Notes under the pieces: model-generated
Seen by the model: only the letters and a program-made list of their open reading frames with translations
What the model was told of the DNA's origin: nothing
Database searches by the model: none
Made by a program: the position numbers and the translations under genes
In this document: one piece after another, positions 29,996 to 39,383 of the stretch
How positions within the stretch are numbered: position 1 is the first letter of the stretch
Layout: every line of letters begins with the position of its first letter
Assembly: GCA_021792135.1 (NCBI GenBank)
Contig: JAJYVF010000009.1
Location: 94,324-158,323, forward strand
Direction of reading: 5' to 3'
Source of the DNA: Acidobacteriota bacterium
GTDB taxonomy: Bacteria > Acidobacteriota > Terriglobia > Terriglobales > Acidobacteriaceae
Length of the DNA stretch: 64,000 bases

Positions 29996-32900
29996 ATGAA
30001 GACGAAAATCGGTTTCGCACTCATGCTCGCAATGGCGCTCACACTCGCTGGCGCAACGCCGTCGATGGCGCAGCCAACCGCTTCCGGGAATCATGTTCGT
30101 TCATCCAGGCCGAAGGGCCCATGCGACATCTACGCCGCGGCGGGCGACCCGTGCGTCGCCGCCCACAGCACCACGCGCGCGCTGTACGCCTCCTACAACG
30201 GCCCGCTGTATCAGGTGAGGCGCCAGTCGGACGCCAGGACTCTGGATATCGGTGTGGTTGAGCCCACCGCATCGGACGGCGGCGGTTATGCCGACGCGGC
30301 TGCCCAGGACAAGTTCTGCGCCAACACCTACTGCTGGATCAGCAGGATCTACGACCAGTCCCCGCAGCACAACGACCTCACCCAGGCCCCGCGCGGCGGA
30401 TTCAGCGGCCCGGCGCTGGGTGGCTTCAACAATCTTCCTGTTGCCGACATGGCGCCGATCACCGTCATGGGCCACAAGGTTTACGGCGTCTTCATTGAAC
30501 CGGGCATGGGCCTCCGCGATGACGACCCGAAGGGCACCGCCGTCGACGATCAGGCCGAAGGCCAGTACTGGGTCGTCAATGGGCAGCACTTCAACTCCGG
30601 CTGCTGCTTCGATTACGGGAATGCCGAGATCGACAGTCACGATGACGAGGCGGGCACCATGGAAACCGCCTACTTCGGCAATGCCCCATGGTGGTATGGC
30701 GGGAACACTCCCGGTCCCTGGATCATGACCGATCAGGAAAACAACCTGGTCGGATGCGTTAACCCGGATGGCTCGAAGCGCTGCGTACATCTACCGAATA
30801 TCCACTGGCGATTCGTGACCGCGATCGCCAAGGGCGAACCGCACCACTGGAGCACCCTGGGAGGGGACGCGCAGAAGGGCGACCTCTCGGTCATGTTCAG
30901 CGGCCCGCGCGTGAACTCGATGTACGATCCGATGCGCAAACAGGGTGCCATCCTGCTGGGCAACGGCGGCGACAACAGCAACGGATCCCAGGGCACTTTC
31001 TACGAAGGCGCTATGACGGCCGCAGGCACCTTCCCGGCCAACGCAACCGACCAGCAGGTGCAGGCCAATATCGTGGCGGCCGGCTACGGCGTGCCGCCGC
31101 TGAGTCTGACTCCGGCCTCTGCGACCACGATGCCGCCAGGACTCCAGACCTTCTCACCGGGCTCTTCGCAGGAAAGCACCGTGACCTTCACCAACACAAC
31201 CGGTGCGCCGGCGGAGAACCTCAGGCTGAGCATCTCCGTGCCCAGCCAGTGGACCTCCGTCGTTCCAGGCACGAGCAATCCATCGGTGGGCTTCGATCAC
31301 CCCATTGCCCCTGGGGTCAGCGTGAGCGCAACCTTCAGAGTCACCTCGGGACCGGCGGAGTTCAACGGCGACCTGCTCGGCCATGCCTCCTGGACGAACC
31401 CGACGAGCGGCGGAAGAGAGACCGAAATGACCGCCGAAAAGGTGCGGAACGTCAGGCCAGTCCGCATCAATGAATTCCGCATCAGCTCCAGTCCTCCCGC
31501 CAGCTCGACAGACTCCTTCATCGAGCTTTACAACGCCGGATCCCGCAACGTCGATCTCTCCAACTGGACTCTCACCGTACACCCGACTCAGCAGGCCATC
31601 TTTTCTGCGGTGAAGATCCCCGCGGGGACGAGCATTGAGGCGGGTGGCTTCTACCTGCTGGGCCTTTCCAATTCCGGACTGGCGGCTCCCGCGCACGCCG
31701 GCGACCGCACCATCGACGTCAGGAGCACCACCGGCATGAAGGCCGGCGACACCATCAGCATCGGCAGCGGCTCGAACGCCGAGACGCGCAGGATCGCCAG
31801 CGTGGGAACAGCCGCCGGCAACCATACGACGCTGTGGCAGCCCCTCCCTGACGGGCCTGTGATCGCCATTCCCGCAGGTTCGACCAATGTGCCCGTCATG
31901 AGCGTCGCGGGGTTCGAGGCCGGCGAGAGGATTGCGCTGGGCTACGGCGCCACATACCCCACCGACCCGCAGGGGATGGAGCAGTACGAGGTCGCTACGG
32001 TCACCGCAGTCGGTGAGCCTGGCACGCAGGCTTATCTGGTGGAGGATGCGCGCGCCGGCTCAACCAATATCAAAGTGACGTCGGTCGAGAATATCTCGGC
32101 CGGGGACAAGATCCGTCTGGGCATCGACAGCAAGCGCCATGGCATCGACAACGTCACCGTCACACACGTCGGTACGCCGGCCAACCGCACCGAGCTAGTC
32201 GCCGCTGCCGACGCCGGAGCCACCAGCGTGAAGGTCCGCAGCGTAAAAGGCTTCGCTGTCGGCGACAAGATCATCGTTGGCAGCACCCACCAGCAGACGG
32301 CGACCATTACCGCTGTCGGCACCCCTGGCGCGACCGGCACCGGCATCGACTTCACGCCCGCGCTTGCTCAGGCGCATATCGAAAGTGAAGACGTGACGCA
32401 GCCCGGCGCCGGGCTTGATCTGGCCGCACCGCTGAAGTTCAGCCACGCCGCTAACCTCCCCTTCAGCGATCGGGGAACGGGCATCAGTTTTGAACCGGCG
32501 ACCCGCTTTGCCCACATCAGCGACGAGCCCATCCAGGCACTCGGCACAGGTATCCAGCTTGAAAGGGGGCTGTCCAGCGACCACCCGATCAACGCCGTCG
32601 TGCGTGACGCCGCGGTGACGACTGCGGGCTACCAGGGCACGCCCGAACCCAACCAGTGGTTTGGAGGTCCGGAACTCACCACTGAGTCGCCGCAGTTCGG
32701 CCGCATCATCACCGTCAGAGAAGGCAGCCTGGTGCTGCGCAACGCCGCTGGCCTGGTGGCCGACAGCATCAATTACGGCGGCCTCGTCGACCCATGGGCT
32801 GCCGAAGGTTACCAGGCCGCCTCCGGATTCGGGAAGAGTGGCTGCTATGTGACGACTCCCGGTTCGCCCGCGGGCTTCGGGCCTTTCGCCTCCGGGGGTG

Positions 32901-33451
32901 CGTCGAATACGAGCGCGGGGCGCTATCCGGATGGCTCCAACACCGAAAGCAACTGCGCTGATTTTGTGACCGCGCCTTCCACCACTCTCTCCGCGGCTTC
33001 GATGGCCGGCACGACCAATATTAAGGTCGCCAGCGTGGACGGGTTCAACCCGGGCGAGAAGATCCGGATCGATGCGGGTGCGAAGCTCGAAGAAGCCGTG
33101 ATCGCGGAGGTTGGTTCGTCAGGCGCCACGACGTTGCGCACCGCCACCGCCGCGGGCGCAACGGTTATCCCTGTCGCCAGCGCGAGAGGCTTCCGCCCCG
33201 GCGACACGATCTCCATCGGCAGCGGCCCGGACTTTGAGACAGCGATCGTCATGTCCTCCGGCGGCTTCCGCGAAGGCACCATCACCGTCTCGGCGCCGCT
33301 TACGCTGGCGCACGCGGCTGGGACACAGGTCTCCGGTACTGGCCTTACCCTGTCGGCTCCATTAACGCGGGAGCATGTCAGCGAGGCAATCGTGACCGGC
33401 AGCGAATCGACGCCGGGCGCCCCGAACCGCTATTACAGAATGCCTCAGTGA
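29996..33451 (+). CDS. Secreted GH54-type alpha-L-arabinofuranosidase with NEW3, lamin-tail and repeat domains
   Basis: 1151 residues. Signal peptide 1-25. Residues 41-365 are an AbfB-type GH54 catalytic domain: vicinal Cys203-Cys204 in SGCCFDYGNAE, Glu211 at the position expected for the nucleophile, and GGDNSNGSQGTFYEGAMT. The CBM42 of fungal enzymes is missing. Instead there is an alpha-galactosidase-associated NEW3-like domain (about 368-485) and the first half of a lamin-tail domain (VRINEFRISSSPP..FIELYNAGS). Repeats of the type STNIKVTSVENISAGDKI interrupt it, then its apparent second half follows (VADSINYGGLVDPWA). It removes arabinose from plant polysaccharides. ATG 29996 gives a clean signal peptide. 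Confidence 0.88.
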   Translation: MKTKIGFALMLAMALTLAGATPSMAQPTASGNHVRSSRPKGPCDIYAAAGDPCVAAHSTTRALYASYNGPLYQVRRQSDARTLDIGVVEPTASDGGGYADAAAQDKFCANTYCWISRIYDQSPQHNDLTQAPRGGFSGPALGGFNNLPVADMAPITVMGHKVYGVFIEPGMGLRDDDPKGTAVDDQAEGQYWVVNGQHFNSGCCFDYGNAEIDSHDDEAGTMETAYFGNAPWWYGGNTPGPWIMTDQENNLVGCVNPDGSKRCVHLPNIHWRFVTAIAKGEPHHWSTLGGDAQKGDLSVMFSGPRVNSMYDPMRKQGAILLGNGGDNSNGSQGTFYEGAMTAAGTFPANATDQQVQANIVAAGYGVPPLSLTPASATTMPPGLQTFSPGSSQESTVTFTNTTGAPAENLRLSISVPSQWTSVVPGTSNPSVGFDHPIAPGVSVSATFRVTSGPAEFNGDLLGHASWTNPTSGGRETEMTAEKVRNVRPVRINEFRISSSPPASSTDSFIELYNAGSRNVDLSNWTLTVHPTQQAIFSAVKIPAGTSIEAGGFYLLGLSNSGLAAPAHAGDRTIDVRSTTGMKAGDTISIGSGSNAETRRIASVGTAAGNHTTLWQPLPDGPVIAIPAGSTNVPVMSVAGFEAGERIALGYGATYPTDPQGMEQYEVATVTAVGEPGTQAYLVEDARAGSTNIKVTSVENISAGDKIRLGIDSKRHGIDNVTVTHVGTPANRTELVAAADAGATSVKVRSVKGFAVGDKIIVGSTHQQTATITAVGTPGATGTGIDFTPALAQAHIESEDVTQPGAGLDLAAPLKFSHAANLPFSDRGTGISFEPATRFAHISDEPIQALGTGIQLERGLSSDHPINAVVRDAAVTTAGYQGTPEPNQWFGGPELTTESPQFGRIITVREGSLVLRNAAGLVADSINYGGLVDPWAAEGYQAASGFGKSGCYVTTPGSPAGFGPFASGGASNTSAGRYPDGSNTESNCADFVTAPSTTLSAASMAGTTNIKVASVDGFNPGEKIRIDAGAKLEEAVIAEVGSSGATTLRTATAAGATVIPVASARGFRPGDTISIGSGPDFETAIVMSSGGFREGTITVSAPLTLAHAAGTQVSGTGLTLSAPLTREHVSEAIVTGSESTPGAPNRYYRMPQ
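31690..33330 (+). repeat. About six degenerate protein-coding repeats in the GH54 tail
   Basis: In-frame units of roughly 50-60 residues with the pattern AG(S/A)TNIKVxSVxGFxxGDxIxIG..E.a.I..VG. Four are consecutive (about 31690-32340) and two lie near the end (about 33000-33330). They look like small beta-rich modules. Confidence 0.7.
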
Positions 33452-33632
33452 GGATGCCGTGGAACCGAACCGTCGAGGTTCTGCGGCGAGTGAACTGCCT
33501 GGTCGATGGCCATCGTCGGCTCAATCCATGCTGCACGAAACGCCGGTATGAGGGATGCGATGCTCGCGACAAATCCAGGGAACGCTCTCTCAGTGCAGGG
33601 GTGTGGCAGGATTCGGCGCTGATGGCAGGGCG

Positions 33633-33966
33633 TCCACCATAGCAGAGCGCTGTTCTGTTCGCCAGCACCGAGGGCCACTCCAAAGCCCTGCTGCCGGGCA
33701 TAGGACACCACCACCAGACCAACTTTGCTGGCTACCTGCCGGAAAGTATCCTGGACGTCGGACTGCTCATCATTGCGAAGGTCCTCCGCCGAGCGCTGCA
33801 GGTCTTTGGTCTTAATCGTCGATCTCCTGCAGATCGGCCTGCCGTCCCCCCCCTCCTGCAGGTGTTTCTTCAATGCGCGATCTGGCTGTTGAGCTGATCG
33901 AGCGCCTGCTCGGGCGGCGCGTACTTCTTGCGCAGGGCCGCTGAGTCGATCCTGAAGCGCCACATA
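33633..33966 (-). pseudogene. Decayed Skp/OmpH-family periplasmic chaperone
   Basis: Minus-strand pieces in order read LRKKYAPPEQALDQLNSQIA, then LKKHLQEGGD, then QADLQEIDD and KTKDLQRSAEDLRNDEQSDV, ending YARQQGFGVALGAGEQNSALLW. This is the C-terminal half of a typical OmpH/Skp coiled-coil chaperone. The pieces are in different frames with a stop codon between, next to a run of seven G (around 33855) and near 33875, so at least two frameshifts are needed. No signal peptide region remains. It sits in a gap between two secreted-protein genes. Confidence 0.75.
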
Positions 33967-34003
33967 ACATCATTTAGAATCAGCGGCATACCATGAGTTG
34001 TAA

Positions 34004-34019
34004 TGGGGTAATTACCCCA
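34004..34019. promoter_or_regulatory. Perfect 16-bp palindrome in a likely promoter
   Basis: TGGGGTAATTACCCCA is fully symmetric. It sits directly between a possible -35 (TTGTAA, 33998-34003) and a possible -10 (TAAAAT, 34023-34028), about 55 bp before the propeller gene. It could be an operator; the regulator is unknown. Confidence 0.45.
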
Positions 34020-34082
34020 GAGTAAAATGCCGATAGCCGGGAAAACGATGCGTCCCTGGATCAACGCTGCCGGGAGCGGCTG

Positions 34083-36467
34083 GTGAAAATGGCGCGACGG
34101 GAGGGTGTGGTGATCAAGCAGAGGTGCCGGCATGTGGGCATGCACAGGATTAGAACGGATGGTCGTGGAGCACTTTCCTGGTTCGTAGATTCGAGCCGGC
34201 GCACTCGCTATTCGTGGCTGCGGTTTCTCCGGGAGGTACATCCTGCCGTCTTTGCGGCATTGTTCCTGCCGCTCTGTGCCAGTACCGCCTGGGGAACTCC
34301 CGTTACGATCAAGCGCCATACTCCCCTGAGGATCACCACGACCGCGCTGCCAAGCGGTATAGTCGGCGATCCTTATAGGGCGAGTCTTGCAGCGAACGGC
34401 GGCATAACTCCCTATCGCTGGATATTGACGGGAGGTATGCTCCCCAGCGGACTATCTCTAAATGAGGCCACCGGGGTTCTCAGCGGGACGCCGGCTGCGG
34501 TCGCCGATGCGGTTCGGCTCGCCTTTACTGTTACGGACTCCAGAACTCCGGTACAGAAGCGGACGATTACGGTCCATTTCACTGTTGCTGCGTCGACCGA
34601 CAATGTTTCGGTCTCTCCAAACCTTGCCGCCGTTACAGTGCGGCAGGGCCTCGCAGTCACGGCAACGACAAGTGACGGTGCGGCGGTGAGCTGGTCGGCC
34701 GGCGGTAGCGGCTGCGGCGGCCGCAGGTGTGGCACCTTCTCATCCGTAACCAGCGCCTCCGGTGGTTCCGTGACCTGGACCGCCCCCGGCAGGGCTGGTA
34801 CCTACACAATCGCGGCGACATCCCTTTCCGATAATGCCGCGTCGGGGTCAGTCACAGTCGCGGTTACAGACATGGCGGGTGTGCTCACCTATCACAACCA
34901 CCTGTCGCGCGATGGAGCCAATACGCAGGAATACGCTCTCAGCCCGTCGACGGTATCCGTTGCAACGTTCGGAAAACTGTTCTCCTGTCCCGTCGACGGA
35001 GCAGTCTATGCACAGCCTCTTTGGGCGCCTGATCTGAAGATAGGGTCTGTGCGGCACAACGTAATTTTCGTTGCCACCGAAAACGACAGTGTGTACGCAT
35101 TCGATGCCGACAGTTCGTCCTGCACTCTCCTGTGGGATGCAAACCTGCTGGATCCGGCTCACGGCGGGACCGCTGGTGAAACGTCTGTGCCCTCAGGCAT
35201 CACGGATTATCTGGTAGGCAACAACCAGCCTGATATTGCGCCCGAAATCGGCGTTACCGGCACTCCCGTGATCGATCCGGTGACCAGGACTCTGTATGTT
35301 GTCTCGAAATCCGTAGTCCCTTCGGGTCCCACTTTTTATCAGCGGCTGCATGCCCTCGATCTCTTTACGGGAAAGGAGAAGTTCTCCGGTCCGGTTAACA
35401 TTACCGCCACGTATCCCGGGACAGGGGACGGCGGTACAACGACGACCTTCGACGCGAGGAGCGAAAACCAGCGAGCTGCCCTGGTACTCTTCAGAGGCGT
35501 CGTTTACATCGCGTGGGGGTCGCACGAAGATACACCGCCGTATTACGGCTGGGTCATCGGTTACACCGCAAACACTCTTTCCCAGGTGAGCGTATTCAAT
35601 GACACTCCCAATGCCGGATATGGCGGAATCTGGATGAGCGGCGGCGCGCCCGCGGTGGACGCCGCCGGCAATCTGTACATGATCACCGGCAACGGCGCCT
35701 TTGATGCGACAAGCGCGTCGGCTCCGCAGAACGACTACGGGGACTCGTTCCTGAAACTCTCCCGCGGCCTGAAGGTCGCGCAGTACTTTACGCCATCCGA
35801 TCAGGCATCAGACCAGGCTAACGACGGGGACTTCGGATCAGGAGGTGCGGTTATTCTGGCCAACCTGCCGCCTAACGGAAGCAATCCCAGGCACCTGGTC
35901 TTTGGAGGAGGTAAGGACGGGGCACTCTATGTTCTCGACGGGGATAATCTGGGCGGATTCGGGGATTCGAATGCCTGGCAGAAAATCGATCTCGGCCTTC
36001 CAATTCTGGCCACCGGCGCCTTCTGGAACTCTACTTTCTATATCGCTCCGCGAAACGGAACTCTGGAGGCGCTGTCTCTCAGTTCTGCCACCGCTCGCCT
36101 GAGTTCGGTCATCCAGCAAACCCCTACGGTATTTCCTTTCCCCGGCGCCACTCCTTCAGTATCCTCGATGCCGGACAACACCAATGGAATCGTATGGGCT
36201 CTCGATAACAGCCAGTACTGCACCTTCCGCTCGCCGGGCTGTGGCCCCGCCGTTCTCCACGCCTATGATGCGGAAAATCTCCATCGTGAACTCTGGAACA
36301 GCACCCAGGGCACCGGCAACTCCGCCGGCAATGCCGTGAAATTTACAGTGCCCACAGTGGCTAACGGGAAAGTCTACGTCGGCACCCGAGGCAACAACAC
36401 CGGCGGGCTGGACAGCAGTAGCAGCATACCCGGCGAACTCGACGTCTACGGTCTGCTACCCCATTAG
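34083..36467 (+). CDS. Secreted protein with putative Ig domains and PQQ-like beta-propeller
   Basis: Up to 794 residues. A hydrophobic export signal (VHPAVFAALFLPLCASTAWG) ends near residue 70, so the GTG start at 34083 leaves a long n-region and a later start is possible. Residues 80-170 match the He_PIG/putative Ig fold (GIVGDPYRASLAANGG..LPSGLSLNEATGVLSGTP). Residues 180-265 are a second Ig-like domain with a short cysteine hairpin. The remaining 520 residues are a propeller of the PQQ-like type (VYAQPLWAPD, NVIFVATENDSVYAFDAD, YVVSKSV). Quinoprotein active-site residues are not obvious, so it may be a binding or surface protein and not an enzyme. Confidence 0.8.
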   Translation: MKMARREGVVIKQRCRHVGMHRIRTDGRGALSWFVDSSRRTRYSWLRFLREVHPAVFAALFLPLCASTAWGTPVTIKRHTPLRITTTALPSGIVGDPYRASLAANGGITPYRWILTGGMLPSGLSLNEATGVLSGTPAAVADAVRLAFTVTDSRTPVQKRTITVHFTVAASTDNVSVSPNLAAVTVRQGLAVTATTSDGAAVSWSAGGSGCGGRRCGTFSSVTSASGGSVTWTAPGRAGTYTIAATSLSDNAASGSVTVAVTDMAGVLTYHNHLSRDGANTQEYALSPSTVSVATFGKLFSCPVDGAVYAQPLWAPDLKIGSVRHNVIFVATENDSVYAFDADSSSCTLLWDANLLDPAHGGTAGETSVPSGITDYLVGNNQPDIAPEIGVTGTPVIDPVTRTLYVVSKSVVPSGPTFYQRLHALDLFTGKEKFSGPVNITATYPGTGDGGTTTTFDARSENQRAALVLFRGVVYIAWGSHEDTPPYYGWVIGYTANTLSQVSVFNDTPNAGYGGIWMSGGAPAVDAAGNLYMITGNGAFDATSASAPQNDYGDSFLKLSRGLKVAQYFTPSDQASDQANDGDFGSGGAVILANLPPNGSNPRHLVFGGGKDGALYVLDGDNLGGFGDSNAWQKIDLGLPILATGAFWNSTFYIAPRNGTLEALSLSSATARLSSVIQQTPTVFPFPGATPSVSSMPDNTNGIVWALDNSQYCTFRSPGCGPAVLHAYDAENLHRELWNSTQGTGNSAGNAVKFTVPTVANGKVYVGTRGNNTGGLDSSSSIPGELDVYGLLPH

Positions 36468-36870
36468 GTGTTTAGTCCCGGCAACTGGGATGGTGCATCC
36501 CTGTCGAGCGCCTGGAAGGAGGCACGATGGGGCAGGTTCCACACCGGGGCGCGCGCCGTTCGTGTTCTGTCCAATGCCTTCTGTTGGCTCATCGCCGAGT
36601 GTTCCATATGCGAGGCCCCGTTCGACGGTTCTCGATTCATACTGCCGGAAAGCGCGTTCGGGGAGACCCACAGCTACTTTGTCGCATGCGCTCACTCTGT
36701 GTTCGGGTAGAACCGCTAAGTCCAAAACTAACCGGCCTTCCTGGAAGCTGACGCGAAATGGCTGCAGATTTCGCGCTCGTAGTGGATGAAACCTTCTTCC
36801 ATCACGAGGCGGAGATTCTCCCCTGGGGCAGGCGAGCGGGGGATGTCGTCCAGGGGATGGTCATCGCCTG
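36468..36870. other. Convergent intergenic region
   Basis: About 400 bp between two converging genes. Short open frames occur on both strands, but none has a ribosome site and a recognisable product. No clear terminator hairpin was found. Confidence 0.3.
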
Positions 36871-39015
36871 TCATCGTTCTCCCGATTTCGCCGGCCCCGG
36901 CTGGCTGCCACTCGGATATCCATGCAACTGCGGGCCAACCAGATTGGAGAACGCGTAGTTCTCATCCCGATCCCCGTCAATCGTCCAGAACATCGCGCCG
37001 ATCAGCCCTGGATATCCTCCGGGGTGCCGCAAGCGATAGGTCACCCCCTCCGGAGCTTTCCCGGTGATCAGGTACTGCATCGCCCCGCTCACGAGCTTCG
37101 GCGTTGCCGTTCCCACCAGAAATCCCACTGCCACCTTGTCCGCAGGAACGGGTGGAAAGAAATCGCCCGCGTGGCCGCCCACAGGGAAGCCCTGCAGCAG
37201 CAGCTCGGTCATTGCCGCATCGTAATTCACGGATCCGAGCTGATAGACCTCTCCATCCAGTCCCTCGAACGGCGGAGTGTTGTAGTCCTGCACGTCGACA
37301 AACGACAGTATGTCCCGCACGCCCCACAGCAGCGGCAGATACGACCCGAACTGGCCGCCGTAGCTGGGATATCCTCCTGGTATCTGCGGTCCTTCCGGCA
37401 CGAGGGTCAGCATGAAATCCGGCCCGAACTGCTTGTGCAGCTGGCGCAGTGCTGCGATCAGATTCACTACGGACGGCGTCTTCGGGTGGCGGAAGTCGGT
37501 GTCTCCCGAATCCAGCACCAGCGACGGCGATTCAAAGTCGAGATCGATTCCGTCAAACCCGTACTCCTTCACGATCTGTGTCACCGACTTGACGAAGGTG
37601 GGGATGCTGGCCTTGTGCGCCAGGGTGAAATACTCCCCGCCGCCACCCAGCGAGATCAGCACTTTCTTCCCGCGGTTCTTCAGCCACGCAATGTCCTCCT
37701 TCATCTGCGTCAAGTCCAGCCCCGGTTGCATGTCCATCCTGAGAGTGCCTTCCGGCGCCTGATGATTGACGTTGGCAAACGCCACGATGATCACATCCCA
37801 CTGTGGAGAGATATCCCGCAAGCGCAGGATGGTCCCCCCTGGCCCGTTCCCCGTCCAGTACCCGATCAGATCGTGTCCGTTCTTCGCTCCCGCTGACGGG
37901 ACCGCGGCGACCGCTGGGGGAGGCGCCGGTTCATCTGCCGAACCGGGGGACGGATGCCGATGCGCGGAGCAACGCCCTGCTGCTGCCAACAGGAGAAGTG
38001 GATCCGGGAAGCTGTACGGCCCAGCCCCCGCCGTATACCAACCCATGAGCGCCACGTCCGCGAGATGCCATGTCATGCCCCTCGCGCGCACCACCGACGC
38101 CGGCCCAGCTGGCAGATCGCTGCGTATGTTGGTGTTCGTCGGATCCTGGAGCACGTATCGCGTCGCCGGAGAGTCTCCGCCGCATCCCTCATGCTCGCCG
38201 CCCTGCGTTGCGGGCCACCTCCACGGCGGAACAATGTTCTCTCCCGCCGGCTGCGGCTTGCCAAAGCCCGCGTGAAACAGCGGGTCGTGCAGGGGATCGT
38301 TCACCCACTCAGCGAGTTGCTCGGTCAGCGGCTGCACGTCGCGTTCTTCGACCAGCGGCGGGGACGCCCCCAGATACGACGCCAACACAAACGAGCTTCC
38401 GGTCGCTTCATCCACGCCATGGGTTCCCCAGGAGCAGCACACCGTGGCATCGCCATAGGTGTAATAGGCCGTGTTCCGCGTCAGCGCGATCACCAGTTTG
38501 CCATCCTGCCGGGGAATCTGGCGAAAGATGGCCCTCTGCACGTACTCCGCATCGGCCACTCCCAGCAGCGTGCCGGTGCTCCTGGAGGTGAGGATGTAGC
38601 CGTAGCCCACCGGAAGCTCCACGGTCACGGGATGTACCTCCGGCTGTCCCAGCAGCGTGTGCCATCCCGTCCCCGTTCCCGCTGTGGCGCGGAGCATAGC
38701 GTCGGCGTATTGCGTGGCTCCTTCCGCCCCGAACGACACCGTGGAGAACACCGGCGACCGCAACACCCGCGGAACATCCTGTGCCGCATCCAGGGGAAAC
38801 GGCTGGCCGGCAACCATTTTTGAGTCGAACTGGAGCCGCACGGGAACGAGCACGGTCGGAATCACCGTTGTGCCGCCCTGCGCCGGAGTGCGTCCCGGCA
38901 GCGTAACAGGATGGTGGTCCGCGTTATAGCGGAAGGTGGGCACCGTCCCCTGTCCGTATCCCGCTCCGGCAGCAAGGGCGGAGAAGACAATCAGAAGAAA
39001 ACGCGCAGTTCTCAT
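36871..39015 (-). CDS. Secreted GH18 chitinase/endoglycosidase-like protein with unknown N-terminal domain
   Basis: 714 residues. Signal peptide from ATG 39015 (RTARFLLIVFSALAAGAGYG). About 350 N-terminal residues form an all-new region with TATYADAML-like segments, CCSWGTHG and WVNDPLHDP; I do not recognise the family. A proline/alanine linker follows, and from about residue 390 a GH18 barrel begins HDLIGYWTGNGPG. Its catalytic motif YGFDGIDLDFES (DxxDxDxE) lies near residue 490, with SLGGGGEYF before it. GH18 enzymes hydrolyse chitin or the chitobiose core of N-glycans by substrate-assisted catalysis. The gene is close to PNGase A, but direct linkage is not shown. Confidence 0.85.
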   Translation of the reverse strand: MRTARFLLIVFSALAAGAGYGQGTVPTFRYNADHHPVTLPGRTPAQGGTTVIPTVLVPVRLQFDSKMVAGQPFPLDAAQDVPRVLRSPVFSTVSFGAEGATQYADAMLRATAGTGTGWHTLLGQPEVHPVTVELPVGYGYILTSRSTGTLLGVADAEYVQRAIFRQIPRQDGKLVIALTRNTAYYTYGDATVCCSWGTHGVDEATGSSFVLASYLGASPPLVEERDVQPLTEQLAEWVNDPLHDPLFHAGFGKPQPAGENIVPPWRWPATQGGEHEGCGGDSPATRYVLQDPTNTNIRSDLPAGPASVVRARGMTWHLADVALMGWYTAGAGPYSFPDPLLLLAAAGRCSAHRHPSPGSADEPAPPPAVAAVPSAGAKNGHDLIGYWTGNGPGGTILRLRDISPQWDVIIVAFANVNHQAPEGTLRMDMQPGLDLTQMKEDIAWLKNRGKKVLISLGGGGEYFTLAHKASIPTFVKSVTQIVKEYGFDGIDLDFESPSLVLDSGDTDFRHPKTPSVVNLIAALRQLHKQFGPDFMLTLVPEGPQIPGGYPSYGGQFGSYLPLLWGVRDILSFVDVQDYNTPPFEGLDGEVYQLGSVNYDAAMTELLLQGFPVGGHAGDFFPPVPADKVAVGFLVGTATPKLVSGAMQYLITGKAPEGVTYRLRHPGGYPGLIGAMFWTIDGDRDENYAFSNLVGPQLHGYPSGSQPGPAKSGER

Positions 39016-39383
39016 CAGAAGACGATCATAGCGTCCTCGCCGCAATCGCGGGCGGCGCCGGAAACGAAGGGTTGAGCGAATTGCAGCGAAGTTGCCGCTA
39101 TGGGAGATGTCATCAGTGCGCTCCGGCAATTCACGGGGCAAATCTCCGGCGCGGAAGTCTAACGCAGGACGAAACAGCGGGAAGAATCCGCTCTCCCTCC
39201 AAGAAACAGATTCACGGCAAGGCGCGCAAACGCAGCGGTGGATCCTCCGGGAATCTCCGCAATCTGCCCACCGGCAATGTGTCGTTGGCCACAGGCGGAA
39301 TAGGTCCCCGGAAACGTCAGGTTCCTATCGGCACTGCCCGCGCAGTGAGAGGTGGAACTTTGGCGGCCCTAAGCGCCCTTCCC
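39016..39383. other. Intergenic region between permease and GH18 genes
   Basis: About 370 bp with no supportable gene. It should hold the GH18 promoter and the 3' end of the permease transcript. Confidence 0.3.
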
